29,821 bases of DNA from positions 1-29,821 of the forward strand of contig JAYEFQ010000157.1 of the NCBI GenBank assembly GCA_034658655.1. Reading direction: 5' to 3'. The notes beneath the pieces are model-generated. The model saw only the letters and a list, made by a program, of their open reading frames with translations. It did not search any database and was not told the origin of the DNA. The stretch is from JAQIBY01 sp034658655 (GTDB taxonomy: Bacteria > Bacteroidota > Bacteroidia > Bacteroidales > ML635J-15). Below are positions 1 through 9,826 of this stretch, piece after piece. The translations under genes and the position numbers were made by a program. Position 1 is the first letter of the stretch. Each line of letters opens with the position of its first letter.

Positions 1-19
1 TAAGATTTTTTGCTTCCAT
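1..19 (-). CDS. start of a leftward gene cut by the window edge
   Basis: A minus-strand ATG at 17-19 opens a frame reading M-E-A-K-N-L before the left edge. It lies 16 bases downstream of a perfect TATCTTTG promoter motif (36-43, minus strand), the usual distance for this phylum, which is why I accept this start. Six residues are too few to name the product. The gene would be divergent from murB. Confidence 0.4.
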
Positions 20-35
20 TCTATGTCATTTTTTT

Positions 36-43
36 CAAAGATA
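36..43 (-). promoter_or_regulatory. Bacteroidota -7 promoter element, leftward
   Basis: The plus strand reads CAAAGATA, so the minus strand reads TATCTTTG, an exact match to the TAnnTTTG -7 consensus of Bacteroidota primary sigma factors. It sits just upstream of the ATG at 17-19. I see no clear -33 TTTG partner. Confidence 0.6.
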
Positions 44-127
44 ATCATTTTATTTTTAAAAATTAAACATAATAATTCTGAACTTTTATATTGGAATTAC
101 TGATATTTCACTTAATGGCTGTTAACT

Positions 128-162
128 TGTAAATAAACGCAAGCCTATTGTGTTTATTTACA
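128..162. repeat. perfect 11-bp inverted repeat between divergent promoters
   Basis: TGTAAATAAAC (128-138) and GTTTATTTACA (152-162) are perfect inverted copies separated by 13 bases. The hairpin lies between the two divergent promoters and has no T tract, so it is more likely an operator or cruciform-like site than a terminator. The rest of 44-298 holds no gene that I can support. Confidence 0.45.
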
Positions 163-186
163 TTATCCCCATAGCTGCCCTTTTTG

Positions 187-203
187 TAATACCAATTGTG
201 ATT
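187..203 (+). repeat. end fragment of a dispersed palindromic element
   Basis: The 17 bases TAATACCAATTGTGATT occur again exactly at 23230-23246, where they form the TAA target duplication plus one terminus of the small element inside dinD. Here only this end is recognisable; the sequence after it (TTGATTAATAA) diverges. This suggests a solo or decayed end. Confidence 0.5.
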
Positions 204-298
204 TTGATTAATAAATAGCATAAGATGCTGATATTGTGGCATATAAAAACACAATTACATTTTACTATTAGTTTTATTTAATTAGTATATATATTCAT

Positions 299-306
299 TA
301 CCTTTG
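299..306 (+). promoter_or_regulatory. -7 promoter element of murB
   Basis: TACCTTTG matches TAnnTTTG exactly and ends 15 bases before the murB ATG at 322. A possible TTG start codon at 304 lies inside this element and would be upstream of the expected transcription start, which argues for the ATG. Confidence 0.6.
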
Positions 307-321
307 TGGAAAAGAAATCGT

Positions 322-1323
322 ATGGAAACAAATTATTCACTTAAAGAACGCAATACATTTCATTTTAATATTAATGCTGCTGCATATTCTGAGATTTCAC
401 ATCCTAAGATGATTCAAGAAATCATAATGCAAGAACCTAGAAAATTCACTCCTATTTTAATAATCGGAGAAGGCAGCAACTTATTATTTCGTGATGCTTA
501 TCGCGGGCATGTGATACGATCAATTGACACCAGCATTGAGGTTCTTTCTGAGCATAATAATGATGTATTGGTTCGTGCTGCTTCAGGAGTAAAATGGGAT
601 GATTTTGTACAATTTACAGTGGATAATGGATATGGTGGAATTGAAAATCTATCATGGATTCCGGGAACAGTAGGTGCTAGTCCGATTCAAAACATAGGAG
701 CCTATGGAATAGAAGTTAAAGATAGTATTGAATATGTTGAAGGTTTATATTTAAATACAGGCGAAGTTTTCTTTTTAGAAAAAGCATCTTGTTTATTTGG
801 GTATCGTGATTCAATTTTCAAGCATGAATTAAGAGGGCGTGTTTTTATTAGCCATGTTACATTTCGGCTCTCGTCGAACCCCTCCTATCACTTAGATTAC
901 GGCGCATTGAAAACACGCGTTGAATCAAAAGGAGCAATTAATTTATCTACAATTCGTGAATCTGTCATTGAAATCCGCAAAGAAAAATTGCCTGACCCCG
1001 ATACTATTGGAAATGCTGGTAGTTTCTTTAAGAATCCGGTAATACCTGAAACGCACTTATCATTAATTCAACAAGATTATCCAGAAATTCCGTTTTACGA
1101 ACTCAAAGAAGGATATAAAATTCCTGCCGGTTGGTTAATAGATACAGCAGGTTGGAAAGGATATCGTCAGGGAGATGCAGGAGTTCATACACATCAAGCC
1201 CTAGTTTTGGTAAATTATGGAAATGCAGAGCCATCTGAAGTTTTAGATTTAGCAGAAAACATTTGCCGCGATATCAAACATAAATTTGGCATAGAATTAG
1301 AAATGGAAGTTACAATCGTATAA
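322..1323 (+). CDS. murB: UDP-N-acetylenolpyruvoylglucosamine reductase MurB
   Basis: MurB is the cytoplasmic FAD enzyme that reduces UDP-GlcNAc-enolpyruvate with NADPH to UDP-MurNAc, the second committed step of peptidoglycan precursor synthesis. The 333-residue product shows the FAD-binding motif GEGSNLLF (residues 49-56), the IPGTVGASPIQNIGAYG stretch (113-129), YRDSIFK (161-167) with the substrate-contacting arginine, GNAGSFFKNP (230-239) with the catalytic serine at 234, and a C-terminal LEMEV that holds the acidic active-site residue. Length and motifs fit the E. coli-like type I family. I chose ATG 322 rather than TTG 304 because the TTG overlaps the promoter element. It is monocistronic: a hairpin terminator follows two bases after the stop, and the next gene is convergent. 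Confidence 0.96.
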   Translation: METNYSLKERNTFHFNINAAAYSEISHPKMIQEIIMQEPRKFTPILIIGEGSNLLFRDAYRGHVIRSIDTSIEVLSEHNNDVLVRAASGVKWDDFVQFTVDNGYGGIENLSWIPGTVGASPIQNIGAYGIEVKDSIEYVEGLYLNTGEVFFLEKASCLFGYRDSIFKHELRGRVFISHVTFRLSSNPSYHLDYGALKTRVESKGAINLSTIRESVIEIRKEKLPDPDTIGNAGSFFKNPVIPETHLSLIQQDYPEIPFYELKEGYKIPAGWLIDTAGWKGYRQGDAGVHTHQALVLVNYGNAEPSEVLDLAENICRDIKHKFGIELEMEVTIV

Positions 1324-1324
1324 A

Positions 1325-1357
1325 CAAATGCCCTGTCTTTAACTGACAAGGCATTTG
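1325..1357. terminator. bidirectional terminator between murB and the giant gene
   Basis: CAAATGCCCTGTC (1325-1337) pairs with GACAAGGCATTTG (1345-1357) with one mismatch and a 7-base loop. It starts right after the murB stop codon and 23 bases beyond the end of the convergent giant gene, so it can serve both. The T-rich tails are short (TGTATTGG on one side, TTTA in the loop), so termination strength is uncertain. Confidence 0.7.
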
Positions 1358-1380
1358 TATTGGCTTGAATAATAACCACT

Positions 1381-4300
1381 CTACTTAAATATCATTACCT
1401 GTCCTGCATAAGTATAGTCTTTTCCAAATTTATCTCGAAGTGTGATAACCCAAGAATAAACCCCTTGTTGCACATAATCACCCATATTGTTATTTGAACG
1501 ACCTTTCCAGTGCTCATTGAAATCTTTGGTTGTAAAGATAGGCTCACCCCACCTGTTATAAATTGTCATTTCATAGGATGTAATATCGATACCTACTCCA
1601 TGCGGATAAAACTCGTTATTCCCTGGCGATCTAACATTAATTGCATCAGGAACATAGAAACGGTGGTCTTCAATAATATTCACTGATTGAACAATGGTAT
1701 CTGTACAACCAATATTATTATATGCAATAAGCGTAACAGGAATTTCACCAGCTTCGGAAAACACATAGTCCGGATTTTGGATTGTACTCATTCCTTCATT
1801 TCCGAAATGCCATTTCCATGCAGTTGCATTGATTGATTCATCGTTGAAATGAATACTGCCTGCGAACATTCCTGCTGTCCAAGGTTGGGCAATAAAATCA
1901 GCGACAGGAGATTCTTTGATCTGAAGATTAATCGTCGCAGAGTCAACGCATCCCATATTTGTTGTTACAACGAGAGAAACTTCAAAATAACCATCCTCTT
2001 CATAATAATGCACAGGTCTTTTAATTTCAGAGAAATTGTTTTCACCACTATCCTCATCATCAAAATTCCAGAAATATGTATAGGTTAGATTTGATGTATT
2101 ATTATCAAACTGTATGCTTAATGGATTACATCCTTTATTTGGTGTTCTTACAATATCAATTTCAGGTTGAGGCGCAACTGAAAGCGTAACATAGGCAGTA
2201 TCGTTTGGCGTTCCACATCCATCCGACAATACAACTTGAAAGTCGGTATCACTCGTTGGACTAACGATAATTTGGGAGTTATCTGTCACCATTCCATCAC
2301 CCCAGTCGAACACATAATTACCATCCCCTCCAATTGCTGTTGCAATAAGTGTTGCAGGTTGTCCACTACAAACAGAACCAGGAGTAATAACGCTAATATC
2401 CAAAGGAGGTTTAACGACAATTTCCAATCCTTCAGCATTAGATGAACAACCGTTATCATCAACAACAGTAACAATATAATCTGTGGTAACATCGGGGGAA
2501 ACCCAATGAGTTGAACCAGATCCAACTTCAGACCAGACATAATTATAAGGAGGTATTCCACCAGAGGCAGTTGCACTAATCTGACTTGTTTGTCCGATAC
2601 AGATTGTATCGGCAGGGTCAGTAATTGCCACGACTTGCTCAGGTCCACTAATTGGCACAGTTACATAAACTTCACAACCATTTAGGTCGGTAACCGTTAC
2701 GGTATAGAGATTTGCAAGCAATGTGTCACAATAGTTGTCATCAGACACATTTGGATTCCAATTATAATCGTATGGTGGGGTTCCGCTAGATACATTTATC
2801 TGAGCAGTTCCATCATAATATCCAAAGCAAGTTACCGGAGAAGTAATGACATTATCAAGTTGTGGTGCTATAGTTTCCCCAACATTTACGGGAAATTCAG
2901 CAGTACAGCCATAAGCATCAGTCACCAAACATTCATATCCACCTGCTGCAAGATTTCCAATTGAGTCTAAATTTGCAAATCCACCCGGTGTCCACGAATA
3001 ATTATATCCTGGAGTTCCACCAAAAACATTTGTAATATAGGCAGAACCATTATCCAAATTACATGTCGCATCGACAGTCGCAAAAAGTGCATTAATTTCT
3101 GATGGTTGCGGCACAAAATAGTTTTCTGTCACAAAGCATGAGTGATCATTAGCATTGTAAACAACCAATGTATAATTTGTAGAGCTTAAACCTGTAGCAA
3201 CCGGATCAGTACTTGCAGAGCCAAACCACTCATAATCATAATTTCCCGACCCACCGGTTACACTTACAGAAATAGAACCATCGCTACCACCATAACAAGT
3301 AGCAGGGAAGATGTTTTCGGTTAAGGTCATTTGTGTAGGCTCATCGATTACGACAGAGGCCTGGGATGTACATCCATTACCATCTGTAGCTGTTACGATA
3401 TAAGTTCCAGGGCATAAACCACTTACACTTTGGGTGTTATACCCTCCTGTCCAAGAATATGAAACTGGAGTTGTACCACCGCTAAACATAGCTTCGGCTG
3501 TTCCATTACAGAACCCAAAACAAGTTGCATCTGTATAAGAATCAACACGAGCTGTAAAAAGTGGTGGCTCAGTAATTGTGATTGTTTCACTTGTTTGACA
3601 CCCATTGGCATCTGTAATAGAAACTGTGTATGTTCCTTCTGCAAGATTTATTGCATGCGCAGATGTTTGACTTAATGGATCATTCCACTCAATAGTGTTG
3701 GTTGGTGTTGAACTGGTGAAAGACACAATTGCCTCACCTGAATTTTCACCAAAGCAAGCCACATTAGTAATGGCAATATTATCAATTGTAGGTGCAGAAA
3801 TATCATTAAGGTCAATAATATGCATTGTAGAACATCCATGATCATCCGTTACAGAAACCGTATAATTTCCATTTGGAATATTCGATAATACAGCAGAATT
3901 TCCACCAGGAGGAGATTGCCAATCATAGGTATAAGGCGCTGTACCTCCAATCACACCAACGGTAATAGAGCCATCATTATTTCCACAATGTGGCATTACG
4001 GTATCCTGAACGACAATATCGAGTACGGATGGTGCATTTAAACTTGCACTGCTCACATTTTCGCAACCATTATTATCAGTTACGGTAAGAATATACAATC
4101 CTGTACATAAATTGTCATTAAGTGGAGCTGCACTAGTATTTGACCAATCATAAGAATATCCTGGTGTTCCACCTGTTACCACTGCATCAATTTCACCATC
4201 GCAATAATTATAACAAGTTTCATCAGTCACTACGAAATTCACATTGATTTCAGCGGGTTGGGTTAAATTCAAACAGGTATCTATCTGACAACCATTATTA

Positions 4301-7300
4301 TCGGTTACCGTTACACAATGTGTTCCGGCTGATAGGTTTGTAGCAGTTGCACCAGTATCACCGCTATCCCATGAATATGAAACAGGAGCTGTCCCTCCGA
4401 CTACAGAAACTGTAATTGAACCATCAGCAAGCCCAAAACAAGAAGCATCGTTTTTCACGGTAGTACTAAATGCAAGTTGTGAAGGCTCTGGAATATTTGT
4501 CGTATTACTAGTGGTACATCCATTATTATCGGTTACAGTTATACCATAAGTACCAGGGCAAAGATTCACAGCAGTTTGACTGGTTTGATTATTTATATCA
4601 CTCCATTCAAATGTATAAGGTGCATTTCCACCTGATGGATTTACTGTTGCTTCTCCATCACAAGAGCCATTGCAATCAGTCATTAAACTTGTTGTAGGTG
4701 CAGTAATAAATGAAGGTTCAGTCAAAATATAATCTCGTGTAATAAAACAACCATTGGCATCAGTGATAACAACTGTATAGGTTCCAGCACAAAGACCGGT
4801 TTGATCTTCAGTTACTGGCAAGCTTCCTGGACCTGCCCATGTATAGGTATAGGGCGGTGTCCCATCATAAGTTGTCATTTGAATTTCACCATCACAAGCA
4901 TTATGACAATTTGGATTTGACGTGACTGTACTAACTCCCAATTGAGCGGGTTCAACAATTGTGGTATTTGTCGTTGAAACACAACCAGTTGACATATCAG
5001 TAACAATCACAGAATATATTCCTGCACACAAGTTTGTTGCTGTTGGGTTTGTTTGCATAGGCGCTGTACTCCACTGATAATCAAACGGTCCTGTTCCACC
5101 AATAACATTCACCGTTGCCTGACCATTACAGGTTCCTTCACAGGTAGCATCCGTTGTTGATGTAATATTAAGCGTTGGTCCAGAGATATCATTCACGGCA
5201 AATGTACTAATTGCCTGACATCCTTTATTATCTGTCACAGTAACCGTATAAGTTCCGGCAGGAATATTAACTAAATCTTCAGTATGTGGGCCATAATCCC
5301 AGTCAATAATCATAGCACCAGCAGATCCACCAGCAATTGTCAAATCAATTGCACCATTTGATTGTCCACAATCAGAAGGTGTAATATCAGCAGTAAGTAC
5401 AATCTGGTCATTTTCGGTAATTGTAACATCATCCATTGCGGTACAACCATTGTTATCAGTAACCGTCACTTCAAAATCTCCAGCACATAAGCTAATGGCC
5501 ATTTGCGAATTCTGGAAATCATTCCAAAGATATGTATAAGGAGATGTTCCTCCATTTGGAGTTGCCAATGCAGAGCCGGTGCATGTTCCATAACAATCAA
5601 TCACAGGAGCAGTTGCATTCACTGTAAAAGATGAAGGTTGGATAATTACCGCACTTGCATTATAAGTACATCCATACATATCTGTTACTGTAACGGTATG
5701 AGTTCCTGCACCAAGATTAATTGCTGTGGCAGTATTTTGAGTTGGAGTTGTTCCCCATTCAATTGTAAATGGAGGAGCACCACCACCGATTGAAACAGTC
5801 GCTGTTCCATCATTCTCACCAAAACATGTGATATCGGTTGTATTTGAAATTGAAACAGTAGCTCCTGGCACATTATTAATTGTCACACTACCATTAGCAA
5901 CACAACCATTGGCATCAGTAACCTGAATTGAATAAGGTGACCCAACTGCGGACAAACCAGTATTATTTGCATTAGTAGGTTGAGTTCCACCACTCCAGAG
6001 GTATGTATATGGGCTTGTTCCACCCGATGGGACAACAGAAGCTGTACCATCATTTTGATTACAATGAGAATCTGTTGAGCTTAACAACAAACTGATTGCT
6101 GCTGGCTGATTAATCGTTACTGGTGCTGTTGCAGTACATGAATTAGCATCTGTTACTGTAACGACATAACTACCGGGACAGAATCCAGTATTTGCTGGTT
6201 GGGTTGGTGTTGCTCCATTACCAATTCCCCAATTATAAGTTAACGCCCCTGTTCCACCAAAACCATTCGCAGTGGCTGTTCCATCGCAAAGTCCATTACA
6301 AGATACATCTTGTGAAGATGTTATGCTGGCATTAAGCACAGGTGCAGCATTAATATTAAAGTTTGTCACAGCCGAACAGCCCCAAGTATCAGTAACAGTT
6401 ACTGTATATGATTGAGGTGCAAGGTTATTCAATGTATGAGAATTTGCTGCTAAAGTTTGATTCACACCATGTGACCATGCATAAGTAAAGTTAGGGTCAC
6501 CAGTTAATACATTAATGGTAGCAGATCCATCATTTGAGTATGAGCAAAATGTTTGGCTATGTGTTTCATTAATTGCAACTCCACCTACATCCATGATACC
6601 ACCGGTAAATTGCGCGGTACAGCCATTATCATCAGTAACAGTAACAATATAAGTTCCTGCCGGTAAGTTACTTGCAGTTTGTGTAGATTGCGCTGGCACA
6701 CAGTTCCATTGATATGTATAGTCAATGACAACAGTTCCTCCGGATGCGTTAACTGTAATATCGCCATCGGATTGTCCGCAGTGAGCATCATTAGTTGTGA
6801 CTGTGGCGGTAATGGCTGAAGGCTCATTAATTGTAACTGTTTCTGTTACCAAACAAGCCCCTTCAGTTACCGAAACAGTATGCGTTCCGGCACATAAACC
6901 AGTTACAGCAAAATTTGTTGGATTTGTTCCACTACTCCATTGATAAGAAAATGGTCCTGCACCAACAGCAGTTGCAGTTGCTTGACCATCACAATCTCCG
7001 TTACATTGAACATGCTGATCAACACTTGTTGTTACAGTAAAAGTTGCGCCTGTATCGTTGATAATGATGGTATTTATTTGAACACATCCATTTGCATCGG
7101 TTACAGTAACAGTATAACTCCCTGCGGGTATTCCGCTTATAGCACTTGTTGTTCCTCCATTTGACCAGTTGTAGTTATAAGGAGATGTTCCTCCACCAAC
7201 TGAAACAGAAGCAGAACCATTGGACAAGCCACAGTTTGCATCAACACCACTCATTGTAAGCACCATTGCAGGTGGATCGGTAATATTGAAATTTTCAACA

Positions 7301-9750
7301 ACAAAACAAGCCGGATTTAAACCATCAGAAACCGTTACATTAAAAGCACCTGCACATAATCCAGCAGTTGTTTGATTATTGGGTGTTGAACCTGAAGAAT
7401 ATGCATAAGTAAAAGTAGGTGGACCGGTAGCATTAACCGTTGCTGTTGCATCACAATCTCCGGGACAGGATGGTTGTGTTGTAACAACATTTGCATTAGG
7501 CGTAATTCCATTAAGATTTATTGTAAAGTTTTCCGTTCCGATACAACCATTTGCATCCACAACTGTAACGGTATAATTTCCGGCACAAAGACCTGTTTCA
7601 GAATTGGTCGTATTTGCACTCGAAGACCAGCTATAACTGCTAAATCCTGCAGCAGCAGTTGCCGTTCCATCACAATTTCCACAATTATCATCAGTAGGAA
7701 CTACGTTCGGCACAGGTAAAGGATAAACTGTTACATTTAAATTGTAGGAATCATTACAAGCACCGGCTGTAATATTTAAGGTTACATTATGAGATCCTGC
7801 ACTGGAAAAAGTTACCCCAGTTGGGTTTTCAGCCGTCGAAGAAGCCGGAGTTCCATTCGTAAATGTCCAGTTATAAGTTTCGCCTACCACATTTGCACCT
7901 GTATGTGTAAAATCAAATGATTGTGAATTAAAACATTGATTTCCGTTATAAGTAAATGTTGCATCCGGATTCCCTGATGAGACCAAAACAACGCTTGTCG
8001 TATTTGAACACCCATGATTATCGGTAACAGTGATAGTGTAAGAGCCATCAGCAAGACTAGAAAATGTATGAGATGTCACATTGTTAACTGTAGTCTGCCC
8101 TGTACATGCAATATCGTAAGGTGAAAATCCTCCCGAAATGGTATTTACATCTATGCTACCATTTGCATTTCCACAGGTTGGTTGCACAATTGATGTATTA
8201 AAAGTAATTTGACTTGGTTCTCCTATATTAAGTGTTTCCACAAACTCACATCTTCCATTGCCATCCGCAACTGTAACAGAGTAAGCCCCCGGCTCAAGTC
8301 CTGATATACTTGCATTTGTAGAAGTGAAACCACTTGGCCCTTCCCATGTAATAGAATGCGGAGGTATAACTACATTTGATATATTAGACACTTGTGCCCA
8401 TCCATCATCCGCACCATAACAACTACTATAAGAAGAAGCTGTATCAGCAGAAATCCCTACGATTGTAAAGTTTACAGAGTTTTGAGGTGAAAAATTTGCG
8501 CAAATATCATCAACCCCACCGGCTACTACCGTAAGTGTATAATTTCCATCATGTTCGACGTAATCATCTAATTCAAGTGTCCAAATATCGTCATAATACG
8601 TATCACCATAAGTTGAGTTTATACCAGCTTCACAAATTTCACTCCATACATCAGAAATATCATAAGTTCCTTCTGGACCGGTTAATGTAAAATCTTCTGG
8701 CTGTACACTAGTGCACCACAATCTTTCGGAAAATTGAATTGTTATACTAGATGACCCGCATTCGGGAGCATATAATATACTTTCAATATATGGTCCGGTA
8801 TTGTCAACAATCTGGGCTGTTCCTCCAAAAGTTATTGAATAACCACTTTGTGTTGCACTCCAATTACTCACATTCACAACATAAGTTTCACCGGCAACAA
8901 CATCCAATTCGTCATTATAATTTGAACAAGAATTACCATGTTGACAATCAGAAGCACTCCCACCAGTTGGTCCGGTATTTCCTGCTACTCCACAAAAGTT
9001 ACAACTTACCTGTAATGCCGCCGCATTTGTAGCAATATCTATACAATCCGCATTTGATAAATCATAAACGGCCCAATCGTAATCATCAGCAGAATTATTT
9101 GGCGCTATCGTAAAAGAAACAGTCCCACTCGTTTGTGCAGTAAAAGTGTACCATACATCATTTATCTCACCACCGAGCAAACAATTTCCGGGACAATTAT
9201 TATCTGACATTGCTCCACCATAAAGCGGAATTTCATTCCAGTAATTTCCTGTTCCTGAATAAGATGCAGTTGTACTATATGTATTAAAACAGAGAGGAAT
9301 TGCACCTAAACAATCTTGTTCATTTGGGGGTGTAATTGTACGATACGCAAGGGTACCAGCAGCCACACCACTTGCATTACAATTGTACTGATAAATGACA
9401 ATACTATATGTTGCGTTTGCTGTACATGTCCAAGTTAATTCAGAGCCTAACCCACAATGGTCATCATTATAGGTATAAACTGTTGTTCCATTTTGGTCAC
9501 AAATTTCGATTTGGGTATCAATGCTATTCGATCCACCTCCTTGACAAAAAGAAAACACATAAGTTATGTTTGCATAACCATCAAAGGTGTATCTATCGCC
9601 GGCATCAACTCCAGTTGTTTGAAAAGTTGGAAGCATAGTAAGGCCTCCCTGGTTTGTTCCTCCGCCAGCACATTGTGCAATAACCCTGTGTCCGCTAAAG
9701 GTCACAAGGACTAGCATAAAAATTGTGATAAGTATCTGCTTAATTTTCAT
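1381..9750 (-). CDS. giant secreted SprB-repeat protein with T9SS type-B sorting domain
   Basis: A 2789-residue surface or secreted protein. Residues 1-26 are a Sec signal peptide ending at VIAQ. Residues 27-315 hold two cysteine-rich beta domains common in Bacteroidota surface proteins, and 317-430 an Ig-like domain. From about 431 to 2375 come 24 SprB-like repeats of 75-80 residues, each with an early Cys-x-G motif and a TVTDxNGC motif; a PKD-like insert lies between repeats 2 and 3. Two more divergent Ig/SprB-type units follow, then two PKD domains (about 2533-2695; WNFDDED, WKWHFGNEG). The last 94 residues are the gliding-motility-associated C-terminal domain (YNRWGEPIF, HWKGR, GVYSWVI, GQVMIFK), a type-B signal for T9SS export. 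SprB of Flavobacterium is the moving gliding adhesin; an adhesin role here is inference. Start ATG 9750 is backed by a strong Shine-Dalgarno. No frameshift was seen over 8.4 kb. Confidence 0.93.
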   Translation of the reverse strand: MKIKQILITIFMLVLVTFSGHRVIAQCAGGGTNQGGLTMLPTFQTTGVDAGDRYTFDGYANITYVFSFCQGGGSNSIDTQIEICDQNGTTVYTYNDDHCGLGSELTWTCTANATYSIVIYQYNCNASGVAAGTLAYRTITPPNEQDCLGAIPLCFNTYSTTASYSGTGNYWNEIPLYGGAMSDNNCPGNCLLGGEINDVWYTFTAQTSGTVSFTIAPNNSADDYDWAVYDLSNADCIDIATNAAALQVSCNFCGVAGNTGPTGGSASDCQHGNSCSNYNDELDVVAGETYVVNVSNWSATQSGYSITFGGTAQIVDNTGPYIESILYAPECGSSSITIQFSERLWCTSVQPEDFTLTGPEGTYDISDVWSEICEAGINSTYGDTYYDDIWTLELDDYVEHDGNYTLTVVAGGVDDICANFSPQNSVNFTIVGISADTASSYSSCYGADDGWAQVSNISNVVIPPHSITWEGPSGFTSTNASISGLEPGAYSVTVADGNGRCEFVETLNIGEPSQITFNTSIVQPTCGNANGSIDVNTISGGFSPYDIACTGQTTVNNVTSHTFSSLADGSYTITVTDNHGCSNTTSVVLVSSGNPDATFTYNGNQCFNSQSFDFTHTGANVVGETYNWTFTNGTPASSTAENPTGVTFSSAGSHNVTLNITAGACNDSYNLNVTVYPLPVPNVVPTDDNCGNCDGTATAAAGFSSYSWSSSANTTNSETGLCAGNYTVTVVDANGCIGTENFTINLNGITPNANVVTTQPSCPGDCDATATVNATGPPTFTYAYSSGSTPNNQTTAGLCAGAFNVTVSDGLNPACFVVENFNITDPPAMVLTMSGVDANCGLSNGSASVSVGGGTSPYNYNWSNGGTTSAISGIPAGSYTVTVTDANGCVQINTIIINDTGATFTVTTSVDQHVQCNGDCDGQATATAVGAGPFSYQWSSGTNPTNFAVTGLCAGTHTVSVTEGACLVTETVTINEPSAITATVTTNDAHCGQSDGDITVNASGGTVVIDYTYQWNCVPAQSTQTASNLPAGTYIVTVTDDNGCTAQFTGGIMDVGGVAINETHSQTFCSYSNDGSATINVLTGDPNFTYAWSHGVNQTLAANSHTLNNLAPQSYTVTVTDTWGCSAVTNFNINAAPVLNASITSSQDVSCNGLCDGTATANGFGGTGALTYNWGIGNGATPTQPANTGFCPGSYVVTVTDANSCTATAPVTINQPAAISLLLSSTDSHCNQNDGTASVVPSGGTSPYTYLWSGGTQPTNANNTGLSAVGSPYSIQVTDANGCVANGSVTINNVPGATVSISNTTDITCFGENDGTATVSIGGGAPPFTIEWGTTPTQNTATAINLGAGTHTVTVTDMYGCTYNASAVIIQPSSFTVNATAPVIDCYGTCTGSALATPNGGTSPYTYLWNDFQNSQMAISLCAGDFEVTVTDNNGCTAMDDVTITENDQIVLTADITPSDCGQSNGAIDLTIAGGSAGAMIIDWDYGPHTEDLVNIPAGTYTVTVTDNKGCQAISTFAVNDISGPTLNITSTTDATCEGTCNGQATVNVIGGTGPFDYQWSTAPMQTNPTATNLCAGIYSVIVTDMSTGCVSTTNTTIVEPAQLGVSTVTSNPNCHNACDGEIQMTTYDGTPPYTYTWAGPGSLPVTEDQTGLCAGTYTVVITDANGCFITRDYILTEPSFITAPTTSLMTDCNGSCDGEATVNPSGGNAPYTFEWSDINNQTSQTAVNLCPGTYGITVTDNNGCTTSNTTNIPEPSQLAFSTTVKNDASCFGLADGSITVSVVGGTAPVSYSWDSGDTGATATNLSAGTHCVTVTDNNGCQIDTCLNLTQPAEINVNFVVTDETCYNYCDGEIDAVVTGGTPGYSYDWSNTSAAPLNDNLCTGLYILTVTDNNGCENVSSASLNAPSVLDIVVQDTVMPHCGNNDGSITVGVIGGTAPYTYDWQSPPGGNSAVLSNIPNGNYTVSVTDDHGCSTMHIIDLNDISAPTIDNIAITNVACFGENSGEAIVSFTSSTPTNTIEWNDPLSQTSAHAINLAEGTYTVSITDANGCQTSETITITEPPLFTARVDSYTDATCFGFCNGTAEAMFSGGTTPVSYSWTGGYNTQSVSGLCPGTYIVTATDGNGCTSQASVVIDEPTQMTLTENIFPATCYGGSDGSISVSVTGGSGNYDYEWFGSASTDPVATGLSSTNYTLVVYNANDHSCFVTENYFVPQPSEINALFATVDATCNLDNGSAYITNVFGGTPGYNYSWTPGGFANLDSIGNLAAGGYECLVTDAYGCTAEFPVNVGETIAPQLDNVITSPVTCFGYYDGTAQINVSSGTPPYDYNWNPNVSDDNYCDTLLANLYTVTVTDLNGCEVYVTVPISGPEQVVAITDPADTICIGQTSQISATASGGIPPYNYVWSEVGSGSTHWVSPDVTTDYIVTVVDDNGCSSNAEGLEIVVKPPLDISVITPGSVCSGQPATLIATAIGGDGNYVFDWGDGMVTDNSQIIVSPTSDTDFQVVLSDGCGTPNDTAYVTLSVAPQPEIDIVRTPNKGCNPLSIQFDNNTSNLTYTYFWNFDDEDSGENNFSEIKRPVHYYEEDGYFEVSLVVTTNMGCVDSATINLQIKESPVADFIAQPWTAGMFAGSIHFNDESINATAWKWHFGNEGMSTIQNPDYVFSEAGEIPVTLIAYNNIGCTDTIVQSVNIIEDHRFYVPDAINVRSPGNNEFYPHGVGIDITSYEMTIYNRWGEPIFTTKDFNEHWKGRSNNNMGDYVQQGVYSWVITLRDKFGKDYTYAGQVMIFK
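2640..8460 (-). repeat. tandem array of about 24 SprB-like coding repeats
   Basis: The DNA encodes repeats of about 225-240 bp each (boundaries approximate). Each contains an early cysteine (TCxGxxDG-like), a mid-repeat W in a YxW stretch, an L-x-x-G-x-Y turn and a TVTDxNGC strand, and ends in INEPS-like or NDISGP-like linkers. The copies are diverged at the DNA level, so simple slippage is not expected, but short shared stretches such as those coding TVTDNNGC recur. The array fills about 70 percent of the giant gene. Confidence 0.88.
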
Positions 9751-9756
9751 AATAAA

Positions 9757-9764
9757 CTCCTCTC
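9757..9764 (-). promoter_or_regulatory. strong Shine-Dalgarno of the giant gene
   Basis: On the minus strand GAGAGGAG lies 6 bases before the ATG at 9750. Most Bacteroidota genes lack such a strong site, and most starts in this window have no comparable sequence, so high translation initiation of the giant protein is plausible. Confidence 0.6.
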
Positions 9765-9826
9765 AGCTAGTTTCGTTATTTTATTATAATACACGCAGCA
9801 AAATGCTATGACACTAAGTGTATTAA

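Noticed and set aside
304..321. Six-codon N-terminal extension of MurB from TTG 304
   Set aside because: The TTG lies inside the TACCTTTG promoter element and therefore before the expected transcription start; ATG 322 fits the family start.
2640..8460. CRISPR-like array, because short strings recur at regular intervals
   Set aside because: The recurrence is in-frame coding for TVTDxNGC and related strands of a protein repeat about 230 bp long; the units are diverged and there are no cas genes.
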